64,000 bases of DNA from Geosiphon pyriformis (GCA_016748015.1 JAAOMT010000128.1:193538-257537); one strand, 5' to 3'. Counted from the stretch's first letter, positions 23,641 through 35,636 are shown. Numbers and translations are program-made. Notes: generated from the letters alone by a model not told the origin.

Positions 23641-24112
23641 ATACGTATAATATTTTCAAATCAAAGCTATCAAACAATTTTGTATTTGGTTAATATATTT
23701 ATGTACAAACATTGGTATTCAAATCAGTTGCATTAATAATAACAATAGATTACAATGCTTTATCACAGATAAGATCATCAGCGACAATCTGGATTTGGGT
23801 TAGTCTTCTTCAAAAAGTAAAAAATTTTCCTGGAAGGATCTCATTGCATAAGAGAAAATGGCAAGATCATCTTTTAAGTGAAATAATGGCAAATTTCGTT
23901 GCGGGAATCACAACTACTCCCACTTGAAAATTGATGGCTTTTTTGATTTTTGAATGAACGAGACACTGGTATTTTTCTTTTTATGAATACTATTTAAGAA
24001 GCCTTATAACGTATGGAAGTTCTGAATTATTAAATTCTTACATGTTTACAGCTCCGATAACTGTTTATTTCTTATAACCAATAGGCATATCTCAGACAGA
24101 TATAAATAAGTC
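23641..24112. promoter_or_regulatory. Upstream region of ILV2
   Basis: Base composition rises from desert to genic here. It holds a short open stretch (23712-23927) with no ATG start and no recognised family, then about 170 bp before the ILV2 ATG. No clear TATA box or regulatory site can be named. The inverted ILV2 copy at 45.5-46.6 kb shares sequence only from about 15 bases before the ATG, so the promoter was not duplicated. Confidence 0.35.
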
Positions 24113-26729
24113 ATGAATAACCGACGTCTATTTAGTAGCACAAGGAACATAGGAGGAACCGTCTTCACTAACACTCATAAACGAGCTGTCTCACTGACCC
24201 TAACCTCTACTACTCACTCCTACTATGTTGCAAAGACGAAAACGAAAGCTAGCGCGCTAAAGGTGGCCGCTTCTTGGGCTACAACGCAACGACGGTGGCA
24301 AGCTAGTGCTATTAGGTGGGTTTTTAGTTTGGGGTTGGCTTATTTCAGTGTAAAAAGGGAAGACTAGAAAGAGAGGGGTTGAGTAGCTATGTTCCCAGAG
24401 AAGATATAGAGAGAGAAAGGTGAAGGGCGGGAAAAATAATGGTTACTTGGAATAATATCCTTTCTGGATTTATACATTGAACTAAATAATTCGAATATTA
24501 TCGTTTAATCTGGATCAACAAAAAAGTCCACATTCAATTGAAACACCACCCGCTTACCCACCACCTATACCGCCAGGACCATCAATACCCCGACGAAAAA
24601 TAATACCCCCTCCCAAACCAACGGTAACTCCTGCACCAGCATATGACACGTCTCTCGTAGGCTTATCAGGCGGTGAAATCTTTCATGAAATGATGTTACG
24701 ACATGGTGTACGTCACATATTCGGATACCCCGGTGGTGCGATTCTTCCTGTTTTTGATGCGATTTATAACTCGAAACATTTCGAGTTTGTGTTACCAAGG
24801 CATGAACAGGGTGCGGGACATATGGCCCAAGGTTATGCCCGAGCATCCGGGAAGCCTGGGGTTGTATTGGTCACATCGGGTCCTGGTGCTACGAATGTGA
24901 TTACCGCGATCCAGGATGCCTTGTCGGACGGCACCCCGTTAATCGTATTCTGTGGTCAGGTTCCGACATCGGCCATTGGAACTGATGCATTCCAGGAGGC
25001 TGATGTGATTGGAATTAGTCGCGCTTGCACCAAGGTATATTTTTCAAAGATTTCACTTTAGTGAACATTCTTGTTTGCTTTCCACCCTTCAAATCTATTC
25101 GATTCAATTCCTTTCATTCAATTCAAATATTTCAAATTTTATTTATTTATCAAGTGGAATGTGATGGTAAAAAATATTGCCGAACTTCCTCGTCGTATCA
25201 CTGAAGCTTTCGAGATAGCCACGACAGGTCGACCTGGCCCAGTATTGGTTGACCTACCAAAAGACGTGACAGCTGCCATCTTAACAAAACCTATACCGAC
25301 ACAATATACTCTTCCTTATCGCCCTTTCACGGAAACTCCGTTGACTGCGACGAGCTCCGTAGTCGCAAGATCTATCAACAATCCGATCATTCAACGAGCT
25401 GCCGAAATGATAAATAAGGCCGAAAAACCTATAATCTATGCTGGTCAAGGGATTCTGGGATCAACAGAAGGGCCAGCAAGGTTACGAGAGTTAGCCTCGT
25501 GTGGTAACATCCCGGTAACCACAACTTTACAAGGGTTGGGAGCTTTTGACGAATTGGACCCTCGTAGTTTGCACATGTTAGGTATGCATGGATCAGCTTC
25601 TGCCAATCTGGCAATGCAAAAAGCGGATGTGATTATTGCTTTAGGCGCTAGATTTGATGATCGTGTCACCGGACATCTAAATCGTAAGCTTTCGAAAAGA
25701 TCTTGCTTCAATTCTAGAATTAAGTTCACAATTAATTAAATCTTTCTTACAACTTCTCTTCTTTTCTGACATACAAAGATTTTGCACCGGAAGCGAAAAA
25801 AGCAGCAAAAGAAAATCGTGGTGGAATCATACATTTCGAAATAAGTCCCAAAAACATTAACAAAGTTGTTCAAGCTAATGCCGCGGTAGAAGGTGACGTA
25901 GCTGAAAACCTTCGAACTCTCTTGCCATTTGTAGAATTCTCGGAAAGAAAAGAATGGTTCTCATTAATTAACGAATGGAAAACAAAATATCCGTGGCATT
26001 ACAAGAAACCTGCCACAAAAGATGCTCGTCTGAAACCTCAACAAATCATTGAGGAATTAGACCGTCAAACACAAGGTTACAAGGAAAAAGTAATTCTGAC
26101 CACCGGTGTAGGACAACATCAAATGTGGGCTGCGCAATTTTTCCGCTGGCGTTATCCAAGAACAATGATAACATCCGGTGGTTTGGGAACAATGGGTTAC
26201 GGATTGCCTTCAGCGATCGGTGTTAAGGTGGCTTGTCCTGATAAGATTGTGGTGGATATTGATGGTGATGCTAGTTTTTCCATGACTGGAATGGAATTAG
26301 CCACCGCGGCACAATACAATATCGGTGTTAAGGTATTGATTCTTAATAACGATTTTCAAGGGATGGTAAAACAATGGCAAGATTTGTTTTATGAGGAACG
26401 ATACAGTCAAACAAAAATGGTGAACCCGGACTTTGTGAAACTGGCAGAGGTGAGCAACGAGTAACAATCTGAAAAGGTGATCTTTTTGATCTATTTTGCC
26501 TTCATCACTAACCATATATTTGCTTTTTTCATCAAAGGCCATGAACTGTAAAGCTATACGCATTCGAACAGAGGAAGAACTTCCGGAAAAGATAGCCGAA
26601 TTTCTAGAATATAATGACGGACCGATTTTATGTGATGCCATTGTGGAGAAACATGAGCATGTGTATCCGATGGTACCCGCTGGCAAAGCTTTGGATGAAT
26701 TCATCATACATCCCGACCTGAAAAGATGA
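24113..26729 (+). CDS. ILV2: Acetolactate synthase catalytic subunit, mitochondrial
   Basis: The enzyme condenses pyruvate with pyruvate or 2-oxobutyrate, the first shared step of valine, leucine and isoleucine synthesis, using TPP, FAD and Mg. Proposed exons are 24113-24315, 24527-25034, 25155-25683, 25779-26449 and 26538-26729. All junctions are GT-AG and sum to 700 aa. The first 60 or so residues are Arg/Ser/Thr-rich without acidic residues, a probable mitochondrial targeting peptide, then a Pro-rich stretch (about 72-105). The TPP glutamate is in LPRHEQGAGHMAQGYARASG (about residue 159). The C-terminal TPP/Mg motif runs from DIDGDASFSM to ILNNDFQGM (about 573-605). GQVPTSAIGTDAFQEAD and QGMVKQWQDLFY are intact. 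Length and order match fungal ILV2. A partial inverted copy lies at 45508-46645. Confidence 0.95.
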
Positions 26730-27219
26730 TCAGTCAACACAAAATGGGCGAGAGTGAGAACCAGGTATTGAGATGTTTTATACGGCCTGATAAAACAGCT
26801 ATTGGAATTTTTAATATTAGATGTAGATACTTGTGATTGATTGGGAAATTAGTAGGTAGTGAGAAAGGGAAAGAGGATCTTGCAAAAGGTTTCCACTAGA
26901 TACTGTGAAAGGATTATTTGAAAATAGAGAAAGAGAGAGAGATCTATGAAAAGGAATTTTAGCGATTTTGGTTTTCCATCTGTATCAAATAACATTATAG
27001 TTTCGATCATTATTATCGGATATTCTTGGGTATATTTCTCATAATTATTTCATGTTAAAAATACAATAATTAATACCAATTTTGTTTTAATAGTTTTTAT
27101 TTTTTAATTTAAATGGGTCAAATAAATATTTTTATATGTTAACAGCTGAATTACATTATGTATTAGAATTAAAAAAATTATATTAATCTTGATTAATTTT
27201 TATTTTTATTTTTATTTTA
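26730..27219. other. 3' flank of ILV2, then AT-rich spacer
   Basis: This is likely the 3' untranslated region of ILV2 (to about 27030, moderately AT-rich, with a gagaaagagagagag run near 26926-26945), followed by A/T-rich spacer. I see no gene. Confidence 0.5.
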
Positions 27220-27480
27220 CGAGTGAGGCCCAATATAATACAACAACTAAATATTCTAAACTAGGCGCGGATCACGTGCTTACCACATGTGGCCAGCCAC
27301 TCATTAGTTTCTTAAAATTATTTATTATTATTTTAAATAAATTTTTTTATTATTAGAGTTTTATGAGTGCAGCCCAACCACTATCTAAATACATATAATC
27401 AAACAAGATTATAAATTAAACATGGCTCATGCTCTTTCTACACGTGACTGGTCACTCAGGCCAATTAAGACAGTACTATG
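27220..27480 (-). repeat. Two LINE 3'-tail units
   Basis: Two related blocks lie about 135 bp apart: 27222-27310 (gagtgaggccca..., ...cacgtg...catgtggccagccactcat) and 27357-27470 (gagtgcagccca..., ...cacgtgactggtcactcaggcc). The second adjoins the C-terminal coding end of the LINE at 27476 and so is its 3' untranslated tail (minus strand). The first looks like the tail of another copy of the family. AT-decayed versions occur at 58530-58600 and 63487-63610. Confidence 0.65.
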
Positions 27481-29433
27481 CACTTATAAAGATCACTACA
27501 GAAAAATGACTCAGAAAGCCAAAACTCAAGCTAGCTAAACAAGAATACAATCCAAAACACACGTGAATGTCTAACCTGACACTAAAGCTACGGATGATCT
27601 TGACAGGCCAAAAAAGAAACAAACCAGCAACTGAAGAAATGACTGACCCATCTCGGGGTAAAATATTGTTCTTCTCATAAAACAACTTCAGTTTAGCTGC
27701 AGGCAACCAAATACTGGACTGGTAACTCTTTGCAATACTATGAACTAACCTGATGATCAAATCGCCACCAGCTTCAGACCCAAAACACCAAACAGCATCA
27801 GCCACCCAGTCCCTTAACACAAACCCTTTGGCCAGCAGCATATATAAATTCCTAGATGACACAGCATCACCCAACAAACAAGTAACCGCACTATCGACAG
27901 CAGAAGCACCCACCAACACACTTCAATCAGCATAAGCGGCCAACAACAAATCTTTTTTGGCATTGTCGTCATAAGCACATAGAAACACATGGTCAGAATT
28001 CTCGGTCATATCACATCTAATGCACAGCACACTAAGATATGTTGGATTATAAAGTCTCTTTCTCACGGCAACTGGCAGGTGATGGTGCAGAGCCTTTAAC
28101 AAATAGGAACACAGAAAAGCCGAAGATGAACTGGTAAAGCCTGATCGAATCTTGCCATCAAGATGCCAAATGCCAAAAGACTTGCTCATATTAATATTGG
28201 CAAAAGCACCTACCCCAACAACACTGCCCACACACTTAGACTCCCATCCGACATAATTTATTGAATCAAACAAGGTCTTAATGAAGTGACATGCATTCCC
28301 AAAGACAGGTTTATTTTTAACACAAAAGAAGTGGTATGGCATGTTAAGAGACAACAAAAATTTAGAACAAACCGCAGTATTAGTATAAAAATCAGCTCAT
28401 TCATTTCTGACAACCCCTGAATGTTCTTTAACTTTTTTTTATGTGACTAATAAGTTCTTACTTGAAATGAAATGACAAATATGTTCTCTTTCAATCCAGC
28501 ATTTATGATGAAAATCAGAGTCAGATGCACTTGAACTGAAATTACACATAATCAGCAAAGCTTAACTGTCAGTTGATAAGATTACAGCACTAGAGGCAGG
28601 CACACACTCCAAAGCCAAAGCGATAGCATGCAGTTCAACCAACATTGATGACAACAAGCCATGAACATGCACGCTAATATTAACATCAGCATCTGGAAAA
28701 TAGGCAGCAGTGCCACCACATGTATCAATGGAGCCAAAACTCTTGATGAAACTATCAGTATAGACTTCAACAGAGTTGCTCTCAGAAGCAAACAAATGTC
28801 CAGCAACAAAACCAACATCACAAAAGGAGTTCACTTGAGTTGAGTGTAATGTCAGAGCTCCACCCAAAACACCACCCTCAACAAAATTGGCAAGTGACAC
28901 GAACCACACAGGGACTGGACCTCTCGGGTTAAGCCTCTTCTATTTGCGAAAAGCACACCAACTGAAACACATGCCATGATGATCCAACATTTAAGCAGTA
29001 AAAACAAAACCATAAGATTTAAGCAATTTCATCACATTTAGGTACCCATCTAGGTCCAGCACGTCTAAGATAGGCACGCTGGTTCCAGCACAAAAAACAT
29101 TGGGAAAAGTATCACTCAAAGACAGGTTGTATAACATGAGAGCACGCATAGCACCAGCCAGAAAACAGTTCATAGGCAAAATGGGTATCTGGACCAGAAA
29201 AAGAAGAGGATGCCAGAGCATCCAACTAGCCAATTGTAAATCCATAGCCCTGTGATCGAAAAATTTGCCGAGAACCCCACCAATGTTAGAAAATTTTACC
29301 AGATTGGCCATCAAGTTCTCAGTAAGCACTTGCTTAAAGGTCCTCAGGCCATAAAACTCAGGATGGTAAAGTGCTTTATTAAGAAAGTCCTTAGGCAAAT
29401 TAGCCTTTAGCTTAAGAACTTTACATAACATAC
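27476..29433 (-). pseudogene. LINE copy 2 ORF2, C-terminal half (RT end, RNase H, CCHC)
   Basis: Open pieces run 29431-28991 (post-RT thumb region; GLRTFKQ, HRAMDLQLASWMLWHPLLF), 28909-28562 (RNase H: VEVYTDSFI, then VELHAIALALECVP, then STDS), 28357-27923 (GFTSS..., VAVRKRLYNPTYLSVLCIRCD...DHVFLC, a CX2C...HX4C zinc motif) and 27919-27476 (C-terminal segment ending before the tail). The RNase H Asp in YTDS, the Glu in VELHA and the Asp in STDS are present. Stops separate the pieces. The 5' continuation in ORF2 is at 36998, across element D. The zinc motif is probably involved in binding template RNA. Confidence 0.8.
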
Positions 29434-30158
29434 TGTTATGGTTGAAACCATAATTTTTATTAGTTATTACATGTATTAGTTACTGATGTCATATAATTAG
29501 CCACTCTATTTTTAGATAGTAATCATTGATCTGATCAATGACCTGACTGTTAACCTGATCATTGATCTGATCATTGATCTGATCATTGATCTGATCATTG
29601 ACCTGATCATTGACCTGATCATTAACCTAGTCATTGACCACTTTTATTAGCTATATAAGTGATGAGTCTCTTAGCTGTAGAAAATTATCTCTCAGACAAG
29701 AATCAAATAAATAAAAATAACAATTTTCATCTCAATCACTTTCTTATCACTAATTTTCCTTTCCCTACCTTCAAGTATCTGAACATCTTAGAATAAAAGA
29801 TTACTTGTTGGCCTTTTCCTGACATATATAATTGTAGCATTTGAAGATTATTTGAATAAACATAACTGAAAAGCACAAGTTGATACCTGATATTGAATTA
29901 TAAGAGCACCAACATGAGACATAGAATTATACCAGTGGTGATTAATTGTTGACAGTACAGACTATCTCTCTACTTTCAGATTCCCCAGTTACCTTTGAAA
30001 AGAATAGCGACTGAGATATTTTATAAGACTGATCTCGCACATTGAATCTATACTCATTCAATTCGCTCTTTAAAGTTGAATTCCCTTTGATTATTTCTAT
30101 TACTCTACAATCCTGTTCTCTCTTGCTATTTGTTAACTTGTTACTCCAACCCATAACA
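29434..30158 (+). repeat. 5' LTR of element D
   Basis: It starts TGTTATGG and ends CCATAACA. It contains about ten copies of a 12-base unit gatcattgacct (29522-29638), then ctatataagtgatgag (TATA-like, about 29650). It is unrelated in sequence to the LTRs of A and B. Confidence 0.9.
29522..29638 (+). repeat. 12-bp tandem repeat in the 5' LTR of D
   Basis: Imperfect units of gatcattgacct / gatcattgatct lie just upstream of the TATA-like sequence. Each unit contains TGATCA, a palindrome. The 3' LTR has about seven units (36391-36474), which accounts for most of the 35 bp difference between the two LTRs. Confidence 0.85.
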
Positions 30159-30164
30159 TAAAAG

Positions 30165-30180
30165 TGGTGCTCCCTGTGAG
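30165..30180 (+). other. Primer-binding site of element D
   Basis: TGGTGCTCCCTGTGAG lies 6 bases after the LTR and is identical to the site in element A, although the LTRs are unrelated. Confidence 0.75.
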
Positions 30181-30210
30181 GTTGTCAAAATTCACTTATT
30201 CCCTTATTGT

Positions 30211-31764
30211 ATGGGTGATTACTCATATCTGCCACAGTAATCAGAAGAACACTTTGCAGCACACAACAGAAACAACTTAGATTTCATTGAACTTAATCCT
30301 CTGCCCTCCTGCTTGATCTCCTTCCCCCTTGAAAAACAATCCAGTAGACAATTCCAAGATTTTTGGAACTGGTTCCTGAACGAGCATTCAGCTGAAACCT
30401 ACACAGCTTATACAACCTATTATTTTGACCAAGCTTATTTTGAAAACGACTTTGAAGAAAGAAACAACAGTATCAATCAGCTTTTATATTCTGCAACCTT
30501 TGAACAACAGCCCCCTGATTTCGAATATCTGAATCATCAAATCCACATTTGGATTGCTGCCCATCAAGCAACTGAAACTTCCTTTGAAACAGAAGAAGAA
30601 AGCTACCAAATTGCCCCTGTTTTTGACCTTTTATCAAGTGAATCAGACTCGTCTACACAAACAGTTACCCCTGAACCAATGGCTAATGACCTCATGCAAG
30701 CAAACATTCTGGCCACTCTCCAAGGTATACAAATTGCTCTAGGAAAAAGAAACAATACCTTATTACCACTATTTAGAAGTGATGCACAAGATCTAATTGA
30801 ATGGTTGAATAATTTTGAGAGAGCTGCCATAGCCAACCAGTATGATGAAGAATACAAGTTCCAAATCATTGGTGGCTACCTCCAAGACTCTTCTGCTACC
30901 TGGTTCTCACAAGAAACAGATGCCAATGCTTAACACAGAATAATCAGATGGACACCAATCAATGCTGGAAAAGAAAATACCTCTTTCACTACCTGATTTA
31001 AGGCCAAGTTCAGAACCCCAATATTAATATCCAAATGGTGCATAGAATTAGAAAGAAGAACTCAAGGCCCTGGAAAAGTAGTGATTGAATATGCCAAAGC
31101 TATTAGAAAGCTAATCAAACATGTAGACTCTGGGAAAAACTGGACAGAAGAACAAAAGATTCATTTCTTCACAAAAAAATTGAGAACTAATTTATCTTAT
31201 GCTCTTTGGCCTTTCTTGGCCCTAAAAGACAACCCTACAATGGACATAGTCATTGAACTTGCCCAACGAATTGAAGACAACCAAAGAATACATTTGGGAT
31301 CTACACTTCCAGTTTTTGCTTCTGCTCCTGTCATGGCTCCTGCCTCTCAAATAGCTGCTGCTTCTTTTGCTGCCCAAACTCAAGATCCAAATGAACAATT
31401 AATTGATAGACTCACAGCCAATCTTGCCCAGTTATTAGAACCTTTGGCACAAGCAATTAGAAATAACCAGCAACTACCAAGACCTAGATATGAATCTCGT
31501 TTTAACCAGCCCCAGCAACCTCCCTATCAAAGACAGCAAAATCGTGGCCCACTTGTGTGCTATTGTTGTGGATTAACTGGACATTATTCAAGAGATTGTA
31601 ACAATCCTCCACTGCCTCCTCTAGCTCCCAGAAACAATGACAACCAAAACAACAGACCCAACAACAACAACAATGTCTCCAATCAAAGACCCAATCATGC
31701 CAACATCAATTTCTTTGGAGAGGATCTCCTAGTTAAAGCCACTGTTTATCAGCCTTTAAACTAG
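30211..31764 (+). pseudogene. Element D gag (capsid and CCHC), three stops
   Basis: The ATG at 30211 (MGDYSYLPQ) opens a frame that meets TAA at 30238-30240 (CAA or CAG expected), then continues openly through 30313-30933. TAA at 30931-30933 is followed by a further stop (TGA) near 30994 and then the open piece 31081-31764. The capsid (about 30680-31300) has FRSDAQDLIEWLNNFERAA and QIIGGYLQDSSATWF, typical of gypsy gag. A Pro/Gln/Asn-rich region and a knuckle CYCCGLTGHYSRDC (about 31558-31599) follow, then a polyasparagine stretch. The protein would form the capsid and bind RNA. In this copy it is truncated. Confidence 0.8.
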
Positions 31765-32849
31765 TAGGCGCACCTCCAAAGAGTGAGAGTGCAAGCCAAC
31801 CAGAAGAAAACTCTTTTTATGCTTTTAATTTAACTGATGATGACCATGACATGGATGAACTAGCAATCAACCTCTCTGAATCCACAAGAAAAAAGAAAAA
31901 AGCCAAAGTTGATTTCGTTCTGAACCCCAATAAAGCTTCTATATTAACTGCTGACAACAATGAGCTCCCAAAAGCCAAAGTTTTCAAGAACCCTCCAAAG
32001 TTGGAACTCCCAGAAATAGTACAAAAATCCGGCCCCTATTCTGTTGTCAAAGACCTCATGGAAACCCCAGCACATATAATCTTTGGCCAATTGATGACCC
32101 ATCCACAATTCAGAAAAGATTTTCGCAAATCTCTAATTCCAAAGAAAAAGACACCCAAAACCAACAAATGCTCTTGCCAAGCTGGACTTGCTGACAATAA
32201 CAATGTCACTCCTCTAATTTGCAAAGCCCAAGTGGCTGGCTACTTCATCGATTTGATCCTAGATAGTGGATCATCTGTTAGTGTTATTGCTAAACACTTT
32301 CTTGAAGCAATTGGCAGAAAAATTAATAAACCATCCACACAACCAATGACTAATGTACATGGTGATAAGAAGAAAGGGCTTGGCATAGCCAAAGCTATTC
32401 CTGTCTGCATCAATGGCATCAGCATTGAAACTGATATGGAAGTATCTAAAGTGAAAGAATACACCATCATTGTTAGCAATAAATGGCTTAAGAAAGCAAA
32501 AGCTTTGCTTGATTATAAACTCTGTGAACTAACCATCAGATGTGGTGAGAAACCCATTGTGGTTAAATGTCGCTATTGGACAACTCCCCCAGTATCCAAG
32601 CAGAGCCCAGAAGAAAATGAATCAGACGAATCAGATGATGAAAAAAGTGAGGAAGAAAAAGAACAAGAAGAAACTGCTGAACTTGCCTATATCATTTTTA
32701 CCAGCAATGACAAACCACTGGATAATGTCAAGGCAGATAAAAAAGGAATCATTGTCAATGGCAAGCTGATCTGCTGGTCTTATTATGACATGCTCAGAAG
32801 AACTTTTGACAGAAAGCCAGGCAAGAAAGCCAAATACAGTTATTGGTGA
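31765..32849 (+). CDS. Element D protease region of pol
   Basis: The open frame 31851-32849 (332 aa) is part of the polyprotein, not an independent gene. It has a Lys-rich start, a CSCQAGL segment, and then a retropepsin-like domain with DSGSSVSVI (catalytic DSG at about 32262-32270), NVHGDKKKGLGIAKAIPV and VSNKWLKKAKALLDY. An acidic linker (Glu/Asp/Ser, about 32600-32670) follows and the frame ends with TGA at 32847-32849. A second stop lies near 33033 before RT. The active site is intact, but separate stops on both sides mean it would need readthrough to be made. Confidence 0.8.
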
Positions 32850-34133
32850 CATGGTCTTTGTGCCTGGTGCTGGTACAACAAATCATTGTATTCTCCTAGT
32901 GATAAATACATGTCCTGCCTGATCTATTACAAAGATTGGGAACCAATCAGCTTGATACCCCATGAGGAAATAAAAGAAGTCCAAAAGTCCTTTGAAAACA
33001 AACCACCTGAAATCCAATTACTGGTTGTAGAATAAAGAGAACTCTCTCCAGAAGAAAGAAAGATAGACATTGAAAACCTGCTGGCTAGAAACAGCCCAGT
33101 TATCTCAAAAGAAGGTGAACCTCCTGGACATACACATGTGAGACAACACACCATCATTACCAGAGAAACTCATCCCATCCATTTGAAGCCCTATCAATCC
33201 AACCAGCACAATAATGAGTTTATCAAAAAGGAAATAACCCGAATGAAAAACCTTGGATTCATACAGAAAACCAAGAGTAAATGGGCATTCCCAGTTGTAG
33301 TGGTATCCAAGAAAGGAGGAACCCTATGCTTTTGTGTTGACTATTGCCAATTAAATGCCATTACTGAAAGAAACATATACCCACTTTCCAAGATTAATGC
33401 AATGCTAGACCAATTCTATGGTGCTACTTTTTTCTCAACCATTGACTTAACTGCTGGATTCTGGCAAGTAGAGATGGATCCAGAAAGCAGAAAGAAAACT
33501 GCCTTCATCACCAAATATGGCACCTACAAATTTACAGTCATGCCTTTTGGTCTCACAAATGCTCCTCCCATCTTTCAATGCTTAATGGACAAAGTATTTG
33601 AATTAGTAAAAAAAAACTTTGTTCTAGTCTACTTGGACGACATAATAGTATACTCAAAAACCTATGATGAATATCTTAAACATTTGCAAAAGGTTTTTGA
33701 CCTTCTTAGAAATGCTGGTCTCAAGATCAATCCAATCAAATCATTCTTTAGACGTCAATCCACCCAGTTCCTTGGCCATCTTATTACAAAAGATGGAAGC
33801 TTTCCTGATCCAGCCAAAATTGAAAAAGTTCAAAACATTAGACAACCAATAAATGTTCATAAACTATGCTCTTTTCTTGGTTTGGCCTCTTATTATTGCA
33901 AGTTTGTCAAGGATTTCTCCAAAATTGCTGCTCCTCTCAATCAGCTACTTAGGAAAAACATTAATTATCACTGGGGCACTCATCAACAAAAAGCATTTGA
34001 AATTCTGAAGGAAAAACTGGTTACAGAACCCATCCTTATGCAACCTAATCTGGATCAACCTTTTATCCTCCATACTGATGCATCTGGCTATGAACTTGGT
34101 GCTGTTCTTTCCCAGAAAGATGAAGATGGCAGG
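32850..34133 (+). pseudogene. Element D reverse transcriptase and RNase H start
   Basis: A short cysteine/tryptophan-bearing linker leads, after a TAA near 33033, to an open frame from about 33036. RT motifs in order: HPIHLKPYQSN, then WAFPVVVVSKK, then CVDYCQLNAIT, then FSTIDLTAGFWQVEM, then MPFGLTNAPPIFQ, and the active site VYLDDIIVYSK (about 33626-33655). RT connection FLGLASYYCKFVKDFSKIAAPL follows. RNase H starts with FILHTDASGYELGAVLSQK (first Asp present) and is lost in the N gap at 34134. Apart from the upstream stop, the RT looks intact. Confidence 0.88.
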
Positions 34134-34376
34134 NNNNNNNNNNNNNNNNNNNNNNNNNNNNNNNNNNNNNNNNNNNNNNNNNNNNNNNNNNNNNNNNNNN
34201 NNNNNNNNNNNNNNNNNNNNNNNNNNNNNNNNNNNNNNNNNNNNNNNNNNNNNNNNNNNNNNNNNNNNNNNNNNNNNNNNNNNNNNNNNNNNNNNNNNNN
34301 NNNNNNNNNNNNNNNNNNNNNNNNNNNNNNNNNNNNNNNNNNNNNNNNNNNNNNNNNNNNNNNNNNNNNNNNNNNN
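34134..34376. other. Assembly gap (243 N)
   Basis: A run of N falls inside RNase H of element D. The expected missing length, from comparison with A and B, is larger (about 400-500 bp of RNase H and the integrase start), so the gap size may be an estimate. No feature can be read across it. Confidence 0.95.
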
Positions 34377-35636
34377 CTGCTGGACTATACTTGACAGCAA
34401 AGAGAACATTTGCACAAACAATCAAATTTCTATTTGATTCGCCAGAACCAGTTATATAAAAGAAATAGAAAAAATCCTGACTGCTCCCAGAGAGTTATTA
34501 AATTTGAAGAAAGAGAAATTGTGATCTATAATATGCACACTGATCCATTAGCTGGACACTTTGGAAAAACAAAAATGATTCAGAAAACTTTAGCTCACTA
34601 TTATTGGCCTACCTTGGGAAAAAACATTGCTAAATACATCAAAACCTGTGATACCTGCCAAAGAAGAGGAAAACCCAATCACAAAGAAGATATCCATCTG
34701 ATCTCTGTTGGTCAATCATTTGACAGAATTGGTATAGATGTTGTTGGACCTTTAACAGTAACTCCTGATGGCAACAGATATATTATCACAGCTACTGACT
34801 ATTTTACAAAGTGGGTAGAAGCAAGAGCCACTCCAGATCAAACAGCAGTCTCAATTGCCAATTTCATTTATGAAGATATTATCTGTCACCATGGCTGTCC
34901 CAAAGAACTTTTATCTGATAGAGGAAAAGCTTTTCTCAGTACACTGGTTGAAAAACTTTGCAGAAAAATGAGAATACATCATAAACTCTCTTCCTCTTAT
35001 CATTTCCAAACAAATGACCTAATAGAACGTTTTAATAGAACACTATGTGAAACCCTAGCCAAAACCAGTGAAGAAACCAACCTATGGGACAAAGTATTGC
35101 TTTCAGCTTTGTTTGTCTACAGAACTGTAAATTATGACATAACAAGTTATGAACCCTTTTATCTGCTCTATGGATGAATGGCAATTCTATCAATAAAAAC
35201 AGATATAGAAACAATACCTTTTGAAGAAATAACAATAAGAGATTACAAAGACATTTTGCAAAGAAGACTTGGTACCATTCTTGACTCATTAGTAGAAGCA
35301 TGAATAATTGTCTTTGAAAAGATAAAACAATTTCAAGAGAAGCTTAAAAAAAAGAAAACATATAAAACACTTTCTTTAAGTGTTGGTAACTTAGTTTTAG
35401 AATACTGTTCAGACAGAGACAATGTCTATGGTGATAAATTCTCTAGCTGGTGGAAAGGACCCTTTATAGTCAACAAAGTTTTGAACAATGGTTCTTATAT
35501 CTTACAAGATCAATATGGAACAATCTTCAATAATCGCCCTGTTCATGGCACACAACTCAAGAAATATCACAAACAACCTGATTGGTTACCTGTTGTGGTA
35601 ATACTGACCCAAATGATCAACAAAAATCAGATATAA
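34377..35636 (+). pseudogene. Element D integrase, nearly intact
   Basis: The zinc-binding N-terminus has MHTDPLAGHFGKTK (His pair) and KTCDTCQRRG (Cys pair, about 34645-34670). The catalytic core has GIDVVGP (first Asp, about 34735), LLSDRGKAF (second Asp, about 34915) and DLIERFNRT (Glu, about 35018-35044). The open part is 34410-35177. TGA at 35175-35177 replaces a coding codon, and another TGA follows near 35301. The frame then continues to TAA at 35636 through GNLVLEYC, WWKGPFIVNKVL and PVHGTQLKKY, the usual C-terminal SH3-like part. It has only two internal stops, with all catalytic residues in place. Confidence 0.85.

Noticed and set aside
23712-23927. Small plus-strand ORF upstream of ILV2
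   Set aside because: It has no ATG start and no recognisable family; the sequence changes character inside it.
24565-24846. Minus-strand ORF opposite ILV2 exon 2, and similar ones at 25445-25729 and 26297-26740
   Set aside because: These are shadows of the conserved ILV2 coding sequence on the other strand.
29522-29638. Possible CRISPR-like array
   Set aside because: The 12-base units are adjacent with no spacers and lie inside an LTR; the genome is eukaryotic.
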